DNA of 64,000 nucleotides from UMGS1781 sp045650705 (GTDB taxonomy: Bacteria > Bacillota > Clostridia > TANB77 > CAG-508): the NCBI GenBank assembly GCA_045650705.1, contig JAZRRK010000055.1:1-64000 (forward strand), in the 5' to 3' direction. Position 1 is the first letter of the stretch, and each line of letters starts with the position of its first letter. Below the pieces are notes generated by a model. It saw nothing but the letters and a program-made list of their open reading frames with translations. It was not told the DNA's origin and searched no databases. A program made the position numbers and the translations under genes. Shown piece after piece: positions 59,219 to 64,000 of this stretch.

Positions 59219-59362
59219 ATGATAAATAAAGAAATCCTTAAATTGAGAGAAGAATTAAATAATAGTATTATAAATGGAGCAGATTATGAAATAATATATA
59301 AATTAAGCATAGAATTAGACGAACTAATAACACAATATTATAAGGAGAGAGTAGATAAATAG
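59219..59362 (+). CDS. Spo0E-like sporulation regulatory protein
   Basis: This 47-residue ORF reads INKEILKLREELNNSIINGA, then DYEIIYKLSIELDELITQYY. It has the Spo0E family pattern L-R-x-x-L-N-x-x-I and the S-x-E-L-D-x-L-I signature. Spo0E-type phosphatases dephosphorylate Spo0A and hold back sporulation. GGGGAG precedes it and its stop codon lies in the left arm of a strong terminator. Confidence 0.85.
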   Translation: MINKEILKLREELNNSIINGADYEIIYKLSIELDELITQYYKERVDK

Positions 59363-59393
59363 GACCCAAATTATGGGTTCTATTTATCTTTTA
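59353..59393 (+). terminator. Terminator of the Spo0E-like gene
   Basis: A 16-bp stem (59353-59368 with 59374-59389, one G-T pair) is followed by TTTT. The left arm includes the gene's stop codon. Confidence 0.9.
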
Positions 59394-59463
59394 AAACACT
59401 TGCAATTTAATGTAGAATTATGGTATACTATAGGAGAATTTGTAAAAAAGGATTGGTGTTTTT

Positions 59464-59949
59464 ATGGCCGAATTAAGATTTATTGAAGACTTTCCAGTGA
59501 AAGGAGTAAGATTTATTGATATCTCGCCAAAACTAGCAGATAAAGATGACTTTTCAAATATTATAGATGAAATGTGTTCAAAAGTTCCTGAGAATACAGA
59601 TTATATCATAGCTCCTGAATCAAGAGGATATATTTTTGGAACAGCTGTTGCTGATAAATTACATAAAGGTTTTGTACCTATTAGAAAACCAGGAAAACTT
59701 CCTGAAAATTTAGTTTTATCTGTTGATTATTATAAAGAATATGGAAAAGATTCTTTATGCTTACCAACAAATGATAATTACGAAAACAAAAACTTTTATT
59801 TTATAGATGATGTACTTGCAACAGGAGGAACATTAGAAGCTTCAAAAGAATTAATACAAAAATGTGGTGGAAATTTTGTAGGAGCAGGAGTATATATTAA
59901 TATAAAAAGTTTAAATAATTTAGATACAAATTATGTAGAAAGTATGTAA
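59464..59949 (+). CDS. apt: Adenine phosphoribosyltransferase
   Basis: Apt salvages adenine to AMP with PRPP. The 161-residue protein shows FPVKGVRFIDISP at the start, APESRGYIFGTAVAD and the PRPP motif FYFIDDVLATGGTLEA, with the RKPGKLP flexible-loop segment. It is convergent with deoD, another purine salvage enzyme. Confidence 0.95.
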   Translation: MAELRFIEDFPVKGVRFIDISPKLADKDDFSNIIDEMCSKVPENTDYIIAPESRGYIFGTAVADKLHKGFVPIRKPGKLPENLVLSVDYYKEYGKDSLCLPTNDNYENKNFYFIDDVLATGGTLEASKELIQKCGGNFVGAGVYINIKSLNNLDTNYVESM

Positions 59950-59954
59950 AAAAT

Positions 59955-59989
59955 AAAAAAACCGTTTTCTTCAAGAAAACGGTTTTTTT
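59955..59989. terminator. Bidirectional terminator between apt and deoD
   Basis: AAAAAACCGTTTTCTT pairs with AAGAAAACGGTTTTTT around CA; A and T tails on both sides. Confidence 0.92.
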
Positions 59990-59994
59990 ATTTT

Positions 59995-60702
59995 TTACAA
60001 TTGTATTGCAGATTCTAATCCCAAACGAATCATATCTACAAGAGCAGTTTGTCTTTCTTGCGCAGTTAGTTCTTCAGGTTTTACTAAAGAATCTGTTACA
60101 GATAAAATACAAGAAGCTTTTTTACCTAATCTATTTGCTATTGCAAATAAAGCGAAAGATTCCATTTCAGCTGCTATACATCCATATTTTTCATATAATT
60201 CTTTTAAATCAGCTGTTTCTGAATAGAATGCATCTGTACTATGTACATTTCCTTCAACAACTGGTAAATTTAATTCTTTTGCAGTTCTTATAATAACATC
60301 ATTACAAGAATTTTTTGCTGGAATAGAGTGGTCTTTGCATCCACTATAAATTTCAGCAAATGTAGATTCACTATATGCGTCATTTACAACAATTATATCT
60401 TTTAAATTTAAATCTTGAATATATCCTCCACAACTTCCAATTCTTATTATACAGTCTACATCATAAAATTTAAATAGTTCGTGAACATAAATTCCTACAC
60501 TAGGAATTCCCATTCCGTGTCCCATTACTGTAATTTCTTTACCTTTGTATGTACCAGTATAAGCAAGCATTCCTCTAACAGAGTTTACTAATTTTGCATT
60601 ATCAAGGAAATTTTCAGCAATATATTTTGCTCTTAAAGGATCTCCTGGCATTAAAACAATTTTTGCGATATCTTCTTTTTTAGCTTCGTTATGTGGTGTC
60701 AT
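59995..60702 (-). CDS. deoD: Purine nucleoside phosphorylase, DeoD type
   Basis: DeoD splits purine nucleosides to base and (deoxy)ribose-1-phosphate. The 235-residue protein contains VLMPGDPLRAKYIAENFL, GHGMGIPSVGIYVHELF, RIGSCGG and the base-site AAEMESFALF, with an ATDSLV-like TDSLVKPEEL end. It is the homohexameric type. A strong GGAGG site on the minus strand fixes the start. Confidence 0.96.
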   Translation of the reverse strand: MTPHNEAKKEDIAKIVLMPGDPLRAKYIAENFLDNAKLVNSVRGMLAYTGTYKGKEITVMGHGMGIPSVGIYVHELFKFYDVDCIIRIGSCGGYIQDLNLKDIIVVNDAYSESTFAEIYSGCKDHSIPAKNSCNDVIIRTAKELNLPVVEGNVHSTDAFYSETADLKELYEKYGCIAAEMESFALFAIANRLGKKASCILSVTDSLVKPEELTAQERQTALVDMIRLGLESAIQL

Positions 60703-60862
60703 ATTTAATTACCTCCATTTTTTATTAATATAAAATATTATACAAAATATTAAATAGTTATGCAAGAGTTAAAAAACAAAATATTTAATATAAATGTAAT
60801 TAATAGATATTAAAAAACATAAAATTTTAATAAAAGAGCTATACAAAATAAGAAAAAAATAT

Positions 60863-60868
60863 TATAAT
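60863..60868 (+). promoter_or_regulatory. Possible -10 box upstream of murE
   Basis: TATAAT lies 76 nt before murE in an AT-rich 240-bp spacer. I see no convincing -35, and the spacer holds nothing else I can support. Confidence 0.3.
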
Positions 60869-60943
60869 AGAATATGGAAAAAAATAGATGAAACAAATTT
60901 AAAGTATTATGAAAAGGTAAAAAATAAAATAGGAGGAATAGAA

Positions 60944-62404
60944 ATGGAATTAAAGTCTGTTATTGCAGGTATTGAAGGAATAAAAGGACATGGAAATCTT
61001 AATTTAGATATAAAATCAATTGAATGTGATTCAAGAAGAGTAGAAAAAGATGGAATGTTTGTTGCCATAAAAGGATTTGAAGCAGATGGTCATGAGTTTA
61101 TAAAACAAGCTATTGATAATGGCGCATCAACGATTGTAATCCAAGAGGGAGCTAAATTAAGTAAGAAAGATATAAATGATTCTGTTACTATATTAATGGT
61201 ACCTGATACAAGGAGTGCATTATCAAAAATAGCATGTAATTTCTATAATAATCCATCAAGAAAATTTACCTTAATAGGTATAACAGGAACAAAGGGAAAA
61301 ACAACCACAACATTTATGATTAAAGCTATATTAGAACAGCAAGGTAAGAAAGTAGGACTAATAGGAACAGTAGCAAATTATATAGGAGATAAAAATTTAG
61401 GAGAAAGTTCAAGAACAACCCCAGATAGTTTAGAGTTACAAAAATTATTTAGTCAAATGGTAGAAGAACAGGTGGATACTGTTATAATGGAGGTTTCATC
61501 ACAAGCGTTAAAACTACATAGAGTAGATGGATGTGATTTTGATATAGCTGTATTTACAAATTTTTCAGAAGATCACATAAGTGAAAATGAACATCCTGAT
61601 ATGGAAGATTATTTTAATTCAAAATTAAAATTAATAAAATTAAGCAAAACTAGTTTTATTAACGCAGATGATTTTAAAGTTTCAAAAATCAAAAAAATGC
61701 TTCCAGAGAACAATATAAAATCTTATGGAATAGACAATGAATCAGATTTATTAGCAAAGGACATAACAATAACAAATTCAAGTGTTGATTTTAAAGTAAA
61801 GATAGATGGAAAAAATGAGAGGGTAAAAACAGGAATACCAGGAAGATTTAGTGTTTATAATTCACTAGCTGCAATAAGTGTAGCAACGAAAATTGGAGCA
61901 AATGCAGAAAAGATAAAAGAAGCTCTTCTAAGTGTAAGAGTTCCAGGAAGAAGTGAGCTTGTAGACAATAAAAAAGGATTAACTATAATGGTAGATTATG
62001 CACACTCTCCAGAAAGTTTACAAAGTATATTAAGTGCGGTAAAAAGTTATACTAGAGGAAAAGTAATTGCTGTATTTGGATGTGGAGGAGATAGAGATAA
62101 AACAAAAAGACCTATAATGGGACAAATAGCAACAAATATTGCAGATTTTACAATAATAACATCAGATAATCCACGAACAGAGAATCCGGAGAAGATTATA
62201 GAAGAAATAGAAGCAGGAGCAAAAAAATCAAAAGGAAAATATATAACGATAGAGAATAGAACAGAAGCTATAAAATATGCAGTAAATATGGCAACAAAAA
62301 ATGATATAATAGTATTAGCTGGAAAAGGCCATGAAACATATCAAGAGATAAATGGAGAGAAGAAGCACTACGATGAAAGAGAAATTATAAAGGAGGTAAC
62401 TTAA
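60944..62404 (+). CDS. murE: UDP-MurNAc-tripeptide synthetase (meso-DAP type)
   Basis: MurE adds the third residue to the peptidoglycan precursor. The 486-residue ligase has the P loop GITGTKGKTTTTFMI near residue 111, SDNPRTENP (DNPR is the meso-diaminopimelate signature), and GKGHE. It is followed by mraY two bases later. The usual murF between murE and mraY is absent. Confidence 0.96.
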   Translation: MELKSVIAGIEGIKGHGNLNLDIKSIECDSRRVEKDGMFVAIKGFEADGHEFIKQAIDNGASTIVIQEGAKLSKKDINDSVTILMVPDTRSALSKIACNFYNNPSRKFTLIGITGTKGKTTTTFMIKAILEQQGKKVGLIGTVANYIGDKNLGESSRTTPDSLELQKLFSQMVEEQVDTVIMEVSSQALKLHRVDGCDFDIAVFTNFSEDHISENEHPDMEDYFNSKLKLIKLSKTSFINADDFKVSKIKKMLPENNIKSYGIDNESDLLAKDITITNSSVDFKVKIDGKNERVKTGIPGRFSVYNSLAAISVATKIGANAEKIKEALLSVRVPGRSELVDNKKGLTIMVDYAHSPESLQSILSAVKSYTRGKVIAVFGCGGDRDKTKRPIMGQIATNIADFTIITSDNPRTENPEKIIEEIEAGAKKSKGKYITIENRTEAIKYAVNMATKNDIIVLAGKGHETYQEINGEKKHYDEREIIKEVT

Positions 62405-62406
62405 AA

Positions 62407-63388
62407 GTGTATTTCCAGACAAGAATTCTGTTTGTATCTTTTATTGCAACAGTAATTTTAGCTATATTTATAATACCAATATTAAAAAAATTTAAGATTG
62501 GACAGATTGAGAGAGAAGAAGGACCTCAAAGTCATTTAGGTAAAAGAGGTACACCTACAATGGGTGGAATAATAATCGCATTACGGAATTATTATTGGAA
62601 CAATTGGTGGATATATATATTATTCTACAACAGATCCTGCAGTAGGAAGAAAATTATTTCCTTTATTACTTATATCAATAGGTTTTGGAGTTATAGGATT
62701 TATAGATGATTATAAAAAGCTTGTATTAAAAAATACAAAAGGTCTAAAACCTTCAAGCAAAATGTTAGGATTACTTATAATTTCTGTGTTATTTACATTA
62801 TACTTGGTAGAAGGAGTTCATATAGGAACATCTACAATAATACCGTTTTTTAAACAGGAGATAGTTTTACCTATATTGTTATATATACCATTTGCAATTA
62901 TAGTTATGCTGGCAACGACAAATGCAGTAAATTTAACTGATGGTATTGATGGTTTAAGTACTAGTGTTTCAGCAATAATAACAACATGTCTTACAGTAAT
63001 TGCAATAATTTTAGATGTAAAAGAAATAGTAGTATTTGGAAGTATAATAGTAGGAGCATGTTTAGGATTCTTAATTTTTAATTTAAATACTGCAAAAGTT
63101 TTTATGGGAGATACAGGTTCACTCTTATTAGGAGGAGTAATCTCCGCCATGGCATTATATTTACAAATGCCACTTATACTACTAATAATAGCAGCAATAC
63201 CAGTGTTAGAAACAATATCAGTTGTACTTCAGGTACTATACTTTAAGAAAACAGGAGGAAAGAGACTATTAAAAATGGCACCTTTACATCACCATTTTGA
63301 ATTATCAGGCTGGAAAGAAAATAAAGTAGTATCGGTATTTTGTATATTTACATTAATGCTATGTATAATAGGACTATGTTCTATATAA
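62407..63388 (+). CDS. mraY: Phospho-MurNAc-pentapeptide transferase, read through a CGGA +1 frameshift
   Basis: MraY makes lipid I and is essential in walled bacteria. From GTG 62407 the frame reads YFQTRILFVSFIATV to TPTMGGIIIAL, then in-frame CGG at codon 60 (62584-62586). Unshifted translation runs into junk that ends at 62709. Skipping C62584 gives GIIIGTIGGYIYYSTTDPAV, then GFIDDYKK (catalytic Asp pair), NLTDGIDGLS, FMGDTGSLLLGG and LHHHFELSGWKE. That makes 326 residues with all catalytic motifs. This is the strongest single argument that the shift is used in vivo. Confidence 0.88.
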
Positions 63389-63422
63389 ACAAAAGACATA
63401 ATATACTAAGAAAGAGGTATTT

Positions 63423-64000
63423 ATGAAAAATAAAAAGAGTAGAGAAAATAATAAACCATTTGATTTTCTTTTATTTATGGTAGTATTAATATTATTAGGT
63501 ATGGGCATAACTATGGTGTTATCAGCCAGTTCTCCAATGTCGCTTTCTACAACATCTAGTAGTTATACATATGTATCAAAGCAAGCAATATCCGCAGTAT
63601 TAGGAATTGCAGTTATGCTAATAATATCAAAAATAGATTATAAAATATATTCAAAATTCTACAAAATAATATGGATTGTCTCTATAATTGCTTTATTAGC
63701 CGTATTAATACCTGGAATAGGGGTTAGCGTTAAAGGAGCAACAAGATGGATTAATTTCCCTATTTTTGGCTCAATACAACCATCAGAAATAACAAAGCTG
63801 GGATTAATAATATTCTTTGCTGCATATCTTACAATACATAGAAATGAATTAAAAGATTTAAAGAAAGGTTTTTTTAAACCAATAATATTTTTTGTGATGC
63901 CAGCAATAGCAATATTATTAGGTGTCCAATCACATTTAAGTGCATCAGTCTTAATAATTTTAACAGTATCGATTATGATGCTAATGGCAGGATGTAAATT
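63423..64000 (+). CDS. ftsW: FtsW/RodA/SpoVE-family glycosyltransferase (partial, cut by window end)
   Basis: The N-terminal 192 residues are visible: a cytoplasmic Lys/Asn start, then FDFLLFMVVLILLGMGITMV, VLSASSPMS, GVSVKGATRWINFPIFGSIQ and PSEITKLGLIIFFAAYL, all SEDS-family hallmarks. In the mur cluster it is probably FtsW or SpoVE, the peptidoglycan polymerase of the septum. The 3' end lies outside the window. Confidence 0.92.
   Translation, partial: MKNKKSRENNKPFDFLLFMVVLILLGMGITMVLSASSPMSLSTTSSSYTYVSKQAISAVLGIAVMLIISKIDYKIYSKFYKIIWIVSIIALLAVLIPGIGVSVKGATRWINFPIFGSIQPSEITKLGLIIFFAAYLTIHRNELKDLKKGFFKPIIFFVMPAIAILLGVQSHLSASVLIILTVSIMMLMAGCK

Noticed and set aside
9074..63388. The five CGGA frameshifts as simple sequencing errors or pseudogenes
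   Set aside because: Random errors would not always add a C before GGA in the coding sense on both strands, and pseudogenes would show other lesions. I kept error as the null hypothesis, but the shared pattern argues against it.

Overview
The window is strongly AT-rich DNA from an endospore-forming member of the Firmicutes, most likely an uncultured gut-type Clostridia. This rests on the spoVAC-AD-AE, spoIVA and Spo0E-like genes, the meso-DAP-type MurE, the rlmN-prpC-prkC order, the S10-spc-alpha ribosomal cluster and the near-exclusive use of AGA for arginine. Several sporulation genes have promoter-like sequences of the sigma-G or sigma-E type.

Layout. 1-3.4 kb: a duplicated 109-bp repeat, then accessory genes (ATC-hydrolase-like, a small membrane protein, a flavin reductase, a PfkB kinase). 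3.4-5.8 kb (minus): dodecin-spoVAC-spoVAD-spoVAE. 5.9-14.4 kb: a type IV pilus operon (pilM-pilN fusion, pilO, an unknown anchor protein, pilin, a pilD relative, a second pilin, pilB, pilT, pilC). 14.5-23.3 kb: rlmN, PP2C phosphatase, PASTA kinase, ftsY, UPF0182, DUF5665-like, rpe. 23.3-26.7 kb (minus): bactofilin-like, SPFH, NfeD, XRE regulator. 26.9-33 kb: smc, an EEP-family hydrolase, lexA, small ORFs. 33-40.9 kb: spoIVA, a CE4 deacetylase, small transporters, HAD phosphatase, sepF, divIVA, a lipoprotein-carrier-like gene, mazF, mscL. 41-58.9 kb: S10-spc-alpha ribosomal protein cluster with secY, adk, map, infA, rpoA and L31. 59.2-64 kb: spo0E-like, apt, deoD, murE, mraY and the start of ftsW.

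Main discovery. Five genes (pilD relative, rlmN, EEP hydrolase, lipoprotein-carrier-like, mraY) can each be read through only if exactly one nucleotide is skipped. In all five that nucleotide is the C of an in-frame CGG codon followed by A, so that C-GGA is read as one glycine. In rlmN and the EEP protein the restored glycine falls in a recognisable family motif, and mraY is normally essential and single-copy. In my manual scan of the genes on both strands, the only other in-frame CGG is in the foreign-looking PfkB kinase gene (CGG-T, read normally). This points to an unassigned CGG codon with programmed +1 frameshifting, or a CGGA quadruplet codon for Gly. I know of no description of it. Independently, lexA has an in-frame TAA exactly where the catalytic lysine belongs.

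The intergenic spaces, above all inside the ribosomal cluster, hold at least six families of short dispersed repeats. Several have paired arms that vary together between copies. One has been inserted between the Shine-Dalgarno sequence and the start codon of rplB. A 60-bp perfect palindrome lies between two convergent genes, and a 9-bp dyad flanks the -10 box of the S10 promoter.
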